A stretch of DNA of 10,824 bases from NCBI GenBank assembly GCA_023266695.1, contig JAHFPO010000073.1, positions 1 to 10,824 of the forward strand. The letters are read 5' to 3'. The notes under the pieces were generated by a model that saw nothing but the letters and a program-made list of their open reading frames with translations, had not been told where the DNA came from and searched no databases. This stretch comes from Hyphomicrobiales bacterium. GTDB lineage: Bacteria > Pseudomonadota > Alphaproteobacteria > Rhizobiales > Xanthobacteraceae. The position numbers were made by a program, and so were the translations under genes. This document shows, in pieces, positions 1-6,406 of this stretch. How positions within the stretch are numbered: the first letter of the stretch is position 1; every line of letters starts with the position of its first letter.

Positions 1-15
1 CGTGGAGAGAGGCTG

Positions 16-741
16 ATGGCTCGCGTCGCGTTGGTTACGGGCGGCACGCGCGGAATTGGCGCTGCCATCTCGAAGGCGCTCAAAGCGGCGGGCTATCGCG
101 TAGCCGCTAATTACGGCGGCAACGACGAGGCCGCGATGAAATTCAAGGCCGAGACCGGGATCGCGGTGTTCAAATGGGACATCGGTTCGTTCGATGCCTG
201 CGCCGCCGGAGCTAAAAAGGTCAAGGCCGACCTCGGACCGGTCGAAGTGCTCGTGAACAATGCCGGCATCACTCGCGATGGTATGTTTCACAAGATGACG
301 GCCGAGCAATGGACGATCGTCATCAACACCAATCTCAATTCGCTGTTCAATATGTGCCGGCCGGTGATCGAGGGCATGCGCGAGCGCGGCTTCGGCCGGA
401 TCGTCAATATCTCCTCGATCAACGGCCAGAAGGGCCAGATGGGACAGACGAACTATTCCGCGGCCAAGGCCGGCGAGCTCGGCTTCACCAAGGCGCTCGC
501 CCAGGAGAATGCGAAGAAGGGTGTCACCGTCAACGCGATCTGTCCCGGCTACATCGCGACCGAGATGGTGAAAGCCATGCCGCGGGACGTGCTGGAGAAG
601 AACGTTCTGCCGCAGATTCCGCTCGGCCGCCTCGGCGAGCCGGAGGAGATCGCGCGCTGCGTCGTGTTCCTTGCCTCGGACGATGCCGGCTATATCACCG
701 GCTCGACGCTCACCGTGAACGGCGGGCAATATTTTATTTGA
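16..741 (+). CDS. phaB: Acetoacetyl-CoA reductase (NADPH-dependent), short-chain dehydrogenase
   Basis: This 241-residue cytosolic enzyme reduces acetoacetyl-CoA to (R)-3-hydroxybutyryl-CoA, the monomer step of polyhydroxybutyrate synthesis. It is a single classical SDR domain. The cofactor-binding motif TGGTRGIG lies at residues 8-15 and NNAG at 81-84. The catalytic triad is Ser134, Tyr147 and Lys151 (YSAAK), followed by the PGYI segment near 177-180. The NNAGITRD stretch, the INGQKGQMGQTNY segment before the catalytic Tyr, and the VNGGQY C-terminus are typical of PhaB rather than of FabG, its closest alternative. Length matches the family. The ATG at 16 is preceded by a strong purine-rich site (GGAGAGAGG, positions 4-12). 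It is probably the last gene of an operon entering from the left, where phaA would be expected, but that lies outside the window. It converges on gloB. Confidence 0.9.
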   Translation: MARVALVTGGTRGIGAAISKALKAAGYRVAANYGGNDEAAMKFKAETGIAVFKWDIGSFDACAAGAKKVKADLGPVEVLVNNAGITRDGMFHKMTAEQWTIVINTNLNSLFNMCRPVIEGMRERGFGRIVNISSINGQKGQMGQTNYSAAKAGELGFTKALAQENAKKGVTVNAICPGYIATEMVKAMPRDVLEKNVLPQIPLGRLGEPEEIARCVVFLASDDAGYITGSTLTVNGGQYFI

Positions 742-751
742 GACGACGCGC

Positions 752-1525
752 TCAGCCCCGGAAGTTGTTCTTGCGCTGGCGCAGCTCGGTGAAGATCGCG
801 GCCGGGTCCACGCCCTTCATTGCGATCGCGTCGGCGATCGCAGGGTCGTCAGCGCGCAGGAACGGATTGGTCGCGCGCTCCTCGGCGATGGTGGTCGGCA
901 AGGTCGGCTTGCCCTTGGCGCGCATTGCTTCGATGGCGGCGAGGCGGGCCTTCAGCGCGGCGTTCCTGGGGTCGACGGTGACGGCGAAGCGCGCATTCGC
1001 CAATGTGTATTCATGTCCGCAATAGACGACGGTATCGCCGGGCAGATCGCGCAAGGGGAGGAGCGAAGCCCAGAGCGTCGCCGCTGGCCGCTCGATCGCT
1101 CGGCCACAACCGAGCGCGAACAAGGTATCGCCGGCGAAGAGCAACTTCTCGGCCTCGAACCAATAGACGACGTGACCGGCGGTGTGGCCCGGCGTCTCGA
1201 ACACGCGGGCGCGCATATTTCCGACCGCGACCATATCGGACGCCCCGACCTCGACGTCGATCATCGGGATTTGTTTGGCTTCCGCGCGCGGGCCGACGAC
1301 CTTGGCGCCATAACGTCGTTTCAGCGCCGGAATGCCCTGGACGTGATCGCCGTGGTGATGGGTGACCAGGATATGGGTGAGTGGCCATTTTACGGCGTCG
1401 AGCGCGCGTTCGATCGGCTCGGCCTCGGGCGCGTCGACGACGGCGGTCGCTCCGGTCGATGAATCCCGCAGGATCACGGCGTAATTGTCAGCGAGGCAGG
1501 GCACCAGGCGGACGTCCACGGCCAT
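752..1525 (-). CDS. gloB: Hydroxyacylglutathione hydrolase (glyoxalase II)
   Basis: This enzyme hydrolyses S-D-lactoylglutathione to D-lactate and glutathione, completing glutathione-dependent methylglyoxal detoxification in the cytosol. It is a metallo-beta-lactamase-fold protein of 257 residues, the normal glyoxalase II size. The binuclear metal site is intact: THHHGDH at 55-61, His114 in TPGHTAGH, Asp133 in AGDTLF and His171 in CGHEY. The C-terminal third has the glyoxalase II helical domain, with ERATNPFLR as part of the glutathione-binding surface and an RKNNFRG end. I chose the ATG at 1525 because MAVDVRLVPCLADNY is the conserved N-terminus and a GGAG site sits 6 bases upstream. The reading frame is open back to 1591, but those 22 residues look non-coding. 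It is transcribed divergently from the methyltransferase at 1672. Confidence 0.95.
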   Translation of the reverse strand: MAVDVRLVPCLADNYAVILRDSSTGATAVVDAPEAEPIERALDAVKWPLTHILVTHHHGDHVQGIPALKRRYGAKVVGPRAEAKQIPMIDVEVGASDMVAVGNMRARVFETPGHTAGHVVYWFEAEKLLFAGDTLFALGCGRAIERPAATLWASLLPLRDLPGDTVVYCGHEYTLANARFAVTVDPRNAALKARLAAIEAMRAKGKPTLPTTIAEERATNPFLRADDPAIADAIAMKGVDPAAIFTELRQRKNNFRG

Positions 1526-1671
1526 GGGATGCTCCGAATTGGGAAATCCCGCGATCCCGTGGGAACCTAACATGAAGCCCGATGCCCGCAACCCGATCTT
1601 GCCTCAAGTCGGATTGGTGGCGGGAGCGCGGCGGGGCTATTCTCTGTCGTCGTCGCGGACGGAACGCCTCA
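1526..1671. promoter_or_regulatory. Divergent gloB / methyltransferase control region
   Basis: These 146 bp separate two divergent starts and must hold both promoters. For the + strand a weak candidate is TTGGTG (1614-1619), an 18-bp spacer and TATTCT (1638-1643). For gloB the best I can see on the - strand is TTGCGG, 16 bp, TAGGTT, close upstream of the GGAG ribosome site. The segment 1539-1566 has several GGGA/TCCC blocks that can pair with each other, but no clean operator. All assignments are by eye and weak. Confidence 0.25.
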
Positions 1672-2400
1672 ATGTTTCACGATGTCGTCGATCTTCGCAA
1701 TTTCTACTCCCAGCCGCTCGGTATCATGGCGCGCCGGCTCATCAACCGTGCCGTCCGCATGCGCTGGTCCGACACGCGCGGCCTCTCCGTCGTCGGTATC
1801 GGCTATGCGACGCCTTATCTCGGCGTCTTTCGCGATGAGGGTGAACGCACTTTCGCTTTCATGCCGGCGGCGCAGGGCGTGGTGAAATGGCCTTCGGCGG
1901 CGCCTTCGCTGGCGGCCTTGGTCGATGAGACTCTGATGCCGCTCCCCGCCGCCGCCGTCGATCGTGTGCTCGCCGTCCACGCCCTTGAGATGACGGTACA
2001 CGCGCCTGACATGCTGCGCGAGGTGTGGCGGGTGCTGGCGGCGGGAGGACGGTTGTTGTTGGTCGTGCCGAACCGGCGCGGTCTTTGGGCGCGGATGGAT
2101 ACGACGCCGTTCGGCCATGGCCGGCCCTATTCGCGAGCGCAGCTCCTCGAGCTTCTGCGCGAGGCTTTGTTCACGCCGGTCGGTTGGAGCGAGGCGTTGT
2201 GGGTGCCGCCGTTCGCCCGGACTTCGTTCCTGCGCACGGCGATTGCCTGGGAACGGGTGGGCAGGACGCTCGCGCTTCCCTTCGCCGGCGTTCACATCGT
2301 CGAGGCGACGAAACAGGTCTGGCGGCCGGTTCCGGCGCGGCCGATACGGCGGCTCAAACCGATTCTCGCTCCCGCATCGCCCGAGCCCGCCGGCATCTGA
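1672..2400 (+). CDS. Class I SAM-dependent methyltransferase (type 11), substrate unknown
   Basis: This 242-residue cytosolic protein is a predicted methyltransferase of the UbiE/type-11 kind. The SAM-binding glycine loop is at 38-51 but is unusual: VVGIGYATPYLG replaces the common VLDxGCGxG, so the acidic residue and one glycine are changed. The later motifs are good: DRVLAVHALE (97-106) at strand 4, then LREVWRVLAAGGRLLLVVPNR (115-135). The stretch RMDTTPFGHGRPYSRAQL (141-158) looks like a family-specific substrate region. The ATG at 1672 is preferred because the conserved-looking segment begins there and GGAAC lies 8 bases upstream. An in-frame ATG at 1582 would add 30 low-complexity residues. 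Its stop codon directly abuts that of metW. The neighbouring gloB suggests no particular substrate. Small-molecule or protein targets are both possible. Confidence 0.8.
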   Translation: MFHDVVDLRNFYSQPLGIMARRLINRAVRMRWSDTRGLSVVGIGYATPYLGVFRDEGERTFAFMPAAQGVVKWPSAAPSLAALVDETLMPLPAAAVDRVLAVHALEMTVHAPDMLREVWRVLAAGGRLLLVVPNRRGLWARMDTTPFGHGRPYSRAQLLELLREALFTPVGWSEALWVPPFARTSFLRTAIAWERVGRTLALPFAGVHIVEATKQVWRPVPARPIRRLKPILAPASPEPAGI

Positions 2401-3039
2401 TCAGCCGCGGCGCGACAGCAGAAATACCGCCTGCTCGCCGAACAGGTTCCAGAACCACCACGGCGCATGCCAGCGCACCGGACGCCCCCAGCTATTCAGC
2501 GCGACGGCGCGCTCCATGTGCGCGTCGATTACGCGCGCCAACTGGACGAAATCGCGGATGGTGCAGAAATGGATGTTGGGCGTGTCGTACCAGCTGTCGG
2601 GCAGGTTGTCGGTAACGGGCATCCGTCCCCGCAACAGGATCTCGAGGCGAATGCGCCAATGGCCGAAGTTCGGGAACGAGACGATGGCGTGGCGTCCGAT
2701 GCGCAACATTTGCTCGAGCACCCAGCGCGGCCGCCGCGTCGCCTGCAGCGTCTGCGAGAGGATGACGTAGTCGAAGGTATCGTCCGGATAGTCGGCGAGA
2801 TCGACATCGGCGTCGCCCTGGATGACGGCGAGCCCCTTGGCCACGCAATCATTCACGCCCTCGCGCGAAATCTCGATGCCGCGGCCGTCGACGCCGCGCG
2901 TCTCGGCCAGCAGTCGCAGCAACTTGCCGTCACCGCAGCCGACGTCGAGGACGCGGGCTCCCTCAGTGACCATTTCGGCGACCAGGACAAGGTCGACGCG
3001 GCCGCCGGCCTGCGACGGGTGCTGCCCGCGCACAAGCAT
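2401..3039 (-). CDS. metW: Methionine biosynthesis protein MetW (methyltransferase-like)
   Basis: This 212-residue MetW-family protein has a class I methyltransferase fold and is encoded next to metX across many Proteobacteria. Genetics in Pseudomonas putida places metW in the homoserine-to-methionine route, and the family is thought to support MetX activity; no methyl acceptor is firmly known. The SAM loop VLDVGCGDGKLLRLL is at 30-44, and GIEIS (about 54-58) supplies the acidic strand-2 residue. The run DYVILSQTLQATRRP and the segment SFPNFGHWRIRLEILLRGRMP are MetW signatures, as is PNIHFCTIRDF later on. The ATG lies only 5 bases after the metX stop, and an AAGG ribosome site overlaps that stop, so the two are probably translationally coupled. 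The 3' end meets the convergent methyltransferase gene with no spacer. Confidence 0.93.
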   Translation of the reverse strand: MLVRGQHPSQAGGRVDLVLVAEMVTEGARVLDVGCGDGKLLRLLAETRGVDGRGIEISREGVNDCVAKGLAVIQGDADVDLADYPDDTFDYVILSQTLQATRRPRWVLEQMLRIGRHAIVSFPNFGHWRIRLEILLRGRMPVTDNLPDSWYDTPNIHFCTIRDFVQLARVIDAHMERAVALNSWGRPVRWHAPWWFWNLFGEQAVFLLSRRG

Positions 3040-3044
3040 GACAT

Positions 3045-4250
3045 TCAGCCTTTCGCCGGTGGAAGCCCGCGCGCCCGGGCGGCGGCTTCGAGGAACCCGC
3101 GCGTAATCGCGAACAGCTCCGGCTCTTCGAGCAGGAAGGCGTCATGGCCCTTGTCGCTCTCGATCTCGGCGAACGATACGGAGGCTCCGGCGGCATTGAG
3201 CGCATGCACGATCTGCCGGGCATCGGACGTCGGGAACAGCCAGTCGGAGGTGAAGGACACGACGCACAGGCGCGAACGGGTTCCCTTGAAAGCGTTGGCG
3301 AGCACGCCGCCGTAGTCGGCGGCGAGGTCGAAATAGTCCATCGCCCGCGTGATGTAGAGATAGCTGTTGGCGTCGAAGCGCTCGACGAAGATCGAACCCT
3401 GATGGCGCAGATAGCTCTCGACCTGGAAATCGGCATCGAAGCCGAAGGTCGGCGTCTCGCGGTCCTGCAGACGGCGGCCGAACTTGCGATGGAGCGCCGC
3501 GTCGGAGAGATAGGTGATGTGCGCGGCCATACGCGCGACCGCGAGCCCGCGGCTCGGGTTGGTGCCCTCGACGAGATAGCGGCCGCCTTTCCAATCGGGA
3601 TCGGCCATCACCGCCTGGCGACCGACTTCGTGGAAGGCGATGTTCTGCGCCGAATGGCGAGCGGCGGTTGCGAGCGGCAGCGCCGCGAACACGCGCTCCG
3701 GGTAGCTTGCCACCCATTGCAGTGCCTGCATGCCGCCAATCGAGCCGCCGGTGACGCACAGCAGACTCTCGATGCCGAGATGATCCAAGAGCATCGCCTG
3801 CGACCGCACCATGTCGCGCACGGTGACGACGGGAAGCGATAGGCCATAGGGCTCGCCGGTCGCAGGATTGCACGAGGCGGGACCGGTCGTGCCCATACAA
3901 CCGCCGAGCACGTTGGGGCAGATCACGAAGAAGCGGTTGGTGTCGATCGGCTTGCCGGGCCCGACCATGGTTTCCCACCAGCCGGGCTTCTTGGTCACCG
4001 GATGGTCGCTCGCCACGTGCTGGTCGCCCGAAAGGGCGTGGCAGATCAGGATCGCATTGGCGCGGCGTTGATCGAGCTCGCCATAGGTCATGTAAGCGAC
4101 CTGGAACGGGGCGAGATCGACACCGGCATCGAGCCTCAGCGGCTTGTCGAGACCGAAGCGCACGAGCGGCGAGCGCGGCTCATCGGCCTCGCGACGGATT
4201 GCCTCGGCGCGACGGTCTGGTGCCTCGACGTCTACGCGAATCACGCTCAT
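3045..4250 (-). CDS. metX: Homoserine O-acyltransferase (acetyl- or succinyltransferase), MetX family
   Basis: This enzyme acylates the hydroxyl of L-homoserine, the committing step of methionine synthesis, in the cytosol. It has the alpha/beta-hydrolase fold and is 401 residues long, full length for the family. The nucleophile is Ser170 in GGSIGG, the acid is Asp336 in SDWLFP and the base is His369 in KGHDAF. HALSGDQH at 71-78 forms the oxyanion region, and NVLGGCMGTTGP at 113-124 is diagnostic of MetX. MetX proteins are annotated as acetyltransferases, but some proteobacterial members use succinyl-CoA; I cannot decide the acyl donor by eye. The start has GAGGG 4-5 bases upstream. It is the first gene of the metX-metW pair and is divergent from the chorismate mutase gene, so methionine and aromatic synthesis share one intergenic region. 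Confidence 0.95.
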   Translation of the reverse strand: MSVIRVDVEAPDRRAEAIRREADEPRSPLVRFGLDKPLRLDAGVDLAPFQVAYMTYGELDQRRANAILICHALSGDQHVASDHPVTKKPGWWETMVGPGKPIDTNRFFVICPNVLGGCMGTTGPASCNPATGEPYGLSLPVVTVRDMVRSQAMLLDHLGIESLLCVTGGSIGGMQALQWVASYPERVFAALPLATAARHSAQNIAFHEVGRQAVMADPDWKGGRYLVEGTNPSRGLAVARMAAHITYLSDAALHRKFGRRLQDRETPTFGFDADFQVESYLRHQGSIFVERFDANSYLYITRAMDYFDLAADYGGVLANAFKGTRSRLCVVSFTSDWLFPTSDARQIVHALNAAGASVSFAEIESDKGHDAFLLEEPELFAITRGFLEAAARARGLPPAKG

Positions 4251-4266
4251 TGCACCCTCGGATACG

Positions 4267-4290
4267 GCGCCCGCCGGAGCGAGCGGGCGC
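4267..4290 (-). promoter_or_regulatory. Perfect inverted repeat upstream of metX
   Basis: The 8-base arms GCGCCCGC (4267-4274) and GCGGGCGC (4283-4290) are perfectly complementary around an 8-base loop. The element ends 16 bases before the metX ATG. There is no T-run after it in either direction, so it does not look like a simple terminator. It overlaps the expected transcription start of metX, so it may act as a DNA operator or as a 5'-end RNA hairpin. I could not find the conserved core of the SAM-II riboswitch here. Confidence 0.5.
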
Positions 4291-4293
4291 TAG

Positions 4294-4322
4294 AGCTAGG
4301 AAGCCGCCCGTTCCCCTGTCAA
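4294..4322 (-). promoter_or_regulatory. Candidate metX promoter
   Basis: On the - strand an exact TTGACA (+ strand TGTCAA, 4317-4322) is followed by a 17-bp spacer and CTAGCT (4294-4299). The -35 is a consensus match and the spacing is ideal, but the -10 is poor. Transcription would begin near 4287, giving a leader of roughly 37 nt, which is short for a SAM-II riboswitch. Confidence 0.45.
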
Positions 4323-4330
4323 TGTTTTCT

Positions 4331-4359
4331 TTGCGTTCCGTCGGTCCCGCCGCTATCAC
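4331..4359 (+). promoter_or_regulatory. Candidate promoter of the chorismate mutase-hisC-tyrC operon
   Basis: TTGCGT (4331-4336), a 17-bp spacer and TATCAC (4354-4359) form a plausible sigma-70 promoter. It would start transcription about 20 bases before the ATG at 4386. Its -35 lies 8 bp from the -35 of the divergent metX promoter, so the two promoters are back to back. This was identified by eye only. Confidence 0.4.
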
Positions 4360-4385
4360 GGCGCCGCTTCCCGAGTGGCCGCGCC

Positions 4386-5240
4386 ATGTCCGAGCAACAG
4401 AAACCCGAGGTGAAATCCGGTGCCGCGCCGACGCTGGTCGAGCTGCGCGCCGAGATCGACCGCATCGATGCCGGGCTCCATGCGCTTCTGATCGAGCGCG
4501 GCGAGATCGTCGACCGGCTCATTAAGGTTAAGCGCACCCAGGAGACGGGCGGTGCTTTCCGGCCGGCGCGCGAGGCCGAGATGATGCGCCGCCTGGTCGA
4601 GCGTCATCGGGGGATTCTGCCGCTCGATACGGTCGAGAGCATCTGGCGGGTCATCATCGCGACCTTCACTTTCGTGCAGGCGCCCTACGCGGTGCATGCG
4701 GATTTCTCGGCTGGGGAAGCGCTGATGCGCGATTCCGCGCGCTTTCATTTCGGCTTCACGGTGCCGCTGACGCCGCACATGGGCGCTTCCGCGGTGGCTG
4801 CGGCGGTCGCCGCTTCGAAAGGCGATCTCGGCCTCGTGCCGGCGACGAACGTCGCAAGCGCGGGCGCCTGGTGGAGCGCTCTCGAAGACGAAAAGGCGCC
4901 GAAGATCATCGCCCGGCTCCCCTTCGTCGAGCGGGAAGATCATCCCGCCTCATTGCCGCTGTTCGTACTGTCGCGGCCGGTCGTCGCCGACGCTGCCGCT
5001 ACCGAGGTCGAGACCTGGAGCATCAGGGTCGCGGGTTGGAACGTCACAGTCGCGCGCGCGCTGTCGCCGCTCGTGGAGGCTCTGGCCGTGTCCGACCGCG
5101 CGCTCGACGATGCGGCCCTGCTGGTTTCGCTGCCGCCCGACCGCAAACTTGCCGACATCACCGCCGCGCTCACCGCCGCGGGAGCAACGGTGCTGGCGAC
5201 GGCCCTCGTCGGCGGCCACGCGAACCGCTATACCGTCTAG
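4386..5240 (+). CDS. Chorismate mutase (AroQ class) fused to a degenerate prephenate dehydratase-like domain
   Basis: The N-terminal helical domain (about 16-100) converts chorismate to prephenate, the branch point to phenylalanine and tyrosine. Residues matching the E. coli chorismate mutase active site are visible: Arg21, Arg38, Lys47, Arg62-Glu63 and Gln98. The remaining 185 residues resemble part of a prephenate dehydratase. GASAVAAAVAASKGDLGLVP (133-152) looks like the second-lobe segment, and LPLFVLSR (190-197) occupies the place of TRFxVLxR, but the catalytic Thr-Arg-Phe is replaced by Leu-Pro-Leu. The tail (about 205-284) may be a divergent ACT-like sensor; ESRP is absent. I predict mutase activity without dehydratase activity. 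The ATG at 4386 fits the family N-terminus; the frame is open back to 4002, but that part is antisense to metX. It heads the operon with hisC and tyrC. Confidence 0.85.
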   Translation: MSEQQKPEVKSGAAPTLVELRAEIDRIDAGLHALLIERGEIVDRLIKVKRTQETGGAFRPAREAEMMRRLVERHRGILPLDTVESIWRVIIATFTFVQAPYAVHADFSAGEALMRDSARFHFGFTVPLTPHMGASAVAAAVAASKGDLGLVPATNVASAGAWWSALEDEKAPKIIARLPFVEREDHPASLPLFVLSRPVVADAAATEVETWSIRVAGWNVTVARALSPLVEALAVSDRALDDAALLVSLPPDRKLADITAALTAAGATVLATALVGGHANRYTV

Positions 5241-5290
5241 CCCGATGGTCAGCCATGCGCGCGGACCCGTCGCGCGTCCGGAACCCAGTC

Positions 5291-6406
5291 ATGAGCGTGT
5301 CCGAACGTCCAGTTCCACGACCCGGCGTCCTCGACATCGAGACGTATCAGCCGGGGCACAGCCATGCGCCCGGGGCGGCCAAGGTCTACAAGCTCTCCTC
5401 GAACGAGACTCCGCTCGGTCCTAGTCCGAAAGCCGTCGAGGCCTATCGCGCGGCCGCGGCTTCACTCCAGCATTATCCCGACGGCGGCGCGACCGCCTTG
5501 CGCGAGGCGATCGGGCGTACGTTCAGTCTCGATCCAGCGCGCATCGTCTGCGGCGCGGGCTCGGACGATCTCCTGAATCTGCTTGCGCAGGCGTATCTGA
5601 CCGCGGGTGACGAGGCGATCATCACCACCCACAGCTTCCTGGTCTATAGCAACGTGACGCTCGCCGCCGCCGGCAAGCCCGTGGTCGCGTCCGAGCGCGC
5701 CTATACCACCGATGTCGATGCGATTCTGAAGGCACTGACGCCCCGCACGCGGATCGTCTTCATCGCCAATCCGAACAATCCGACCGGCACCTATATCCCC
5801 TTCGCCGAGGTGCGCCGGCTGCATGCGGCGCTCTCTCCGCGCACGCTCCTGGTGCTCGACGCGGCCTATGCCGAATACGTGCGGCGCAACGACTACGAAG
5901 CCGGGATCGAGCTCACGGCGATGAGCGAGAACGTGGTCATGACGCGAACCTTCTCCAAGATCTACGGGCTCGCGGCGCTCAGGCTCGGCTGGATGTACGC
6001 TCCCGCTCATGTGATCGATGTCATGAACCGCATCCGCGGCCCGTTCAACGTGAACACGCCGGCGAATGCGGCGGGTATCGCCGCGCTCGGCGACGCGGCT
6101 CATGTCGAAAAGTCGATTGAACACAATGCGCGCTGGCTTTCCTGGCTTGCCGAGGAGATCGGGAAGCTCGGCCTTACGGTGACGCCGAGTGTCGCAAACT
6201 TTCTCCTCATCCATTTCCCGAAGAAGCCCGGCAGGAGCGCCAAGGACGCGGACGCCTTTCTCTTAAAGCGCGGCCTCGTGCTGCGCCGGCTCGAGCCCTA
6301 TCAGTTGCCGGACGCGCTCCGCCTCACCGTCGGCACCGAGGAGGCAAACCGCTTGGTGGCGGCGGCGCTCGGCGAATTCGTCGCCCGCGAGGCCGCCCAT
6401 GCCTGA
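5291..6406 (+). CDS. hisC: HisC-type aminotransferase (histidinol-phosphate / aromatic aminotransferase)
   Basis: This PLP-dependent class I/II aminotransferase has 371 residues. The family converts imidazole acetol phosphate and glutamate to histidinol phosphate. Members located beside tyrC can also transaminate prephenate, phenylpyruvate or hydroxyphenylpyruvate, as shown for the Zymomonas enzyme. Visible motifs are LSSNETPLGPSP (35-46), YPDGG (62-66), GAGSDDLL (88-95), NPNNPTG (160-166), Asp190 in LDAAYAEY, the PLP lysine Lys223 in TFSKIYGLAALRLG, and Arg231. The ATG at 5291 begins the typical N-terminus (RPVPRPGVLDIETY) and has GGA 8 bases upstream. An in-frame ATG at 5255 would add 12 residues and cannot be excluded. 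Its context between chorismate mutase and tyrC favours a role making arogenate from prephenate. The last 8 bases overlap tyrC. Confidence 0.92.
   Translation: MSVSERPVPRPGVLDIETYQPGHSHAPGAAKVYKLSSNETPLGPSPKAVEAYRAAAASLQHYPDGGATALREAIGRTFSLDPARIVCGAGSDDLLNLLAQAYLTAGDEAIITTHSFLVYSNVTLAAAGKPVVASERAYTTDVDAILKALTPRTRIVFIANPNNPTGTYIPFAEVRRLHAALSPRTLLVLDAAYAEYVRRNDYEAGIELTAMSENVVMTRTFSKIYGLAALRLGWMYAPAHVIDVMNRIRGPFNVNTPANAAGIAALGDAAHVEKSIEHNARWLSWLAEEIGKLGLTVTPSVANFLLIHFPKKPGRSAKDADAFLLKRGLVLRRLEPYQLPDALRLTVGTEEANRLVAAALGEFVAREAAHA

Noticed and set aside
1582..1671. Upstream ATG extension of the methyltransferase
   Set aside because: The added 30 residues are Arg/Cys-rich with no family look, and would consume most of the divergent promoter region.
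2467..3315. Long + strand open frame opposite metW and metX
   Set aside because: It is antisense to two clear genes, has an Arg/Asp/Ala-rich low-information sequence and no family motif; a GC-rich shadow frame.
4267..4290. Intrinsic terminator
   Set aside because: The stem is strong, but no T-run follows on either strand and it lies between divergent promoters, not at a gene end.
4002..4385. Possible 128-residue N-terminal extension of the chorismate mutase
   Set aside because: The extension is antisense to metX and to its promoter; the mutase domain and the family N-terminus begin just after the ATG at 4386.
4251..4385. SAM-II riboswitch expected upstream of metX
   Set aside because: I could not find its conserved pseudoknot core on the - strand, and the candidate leader is too short. 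The hairpin present is reported as its own feature.
5462..6214. - strand frame of 250 codons inside hisC
   Set aside because: It is complementary to a well-supported aminotransferase and has random-looking composition without motifs.
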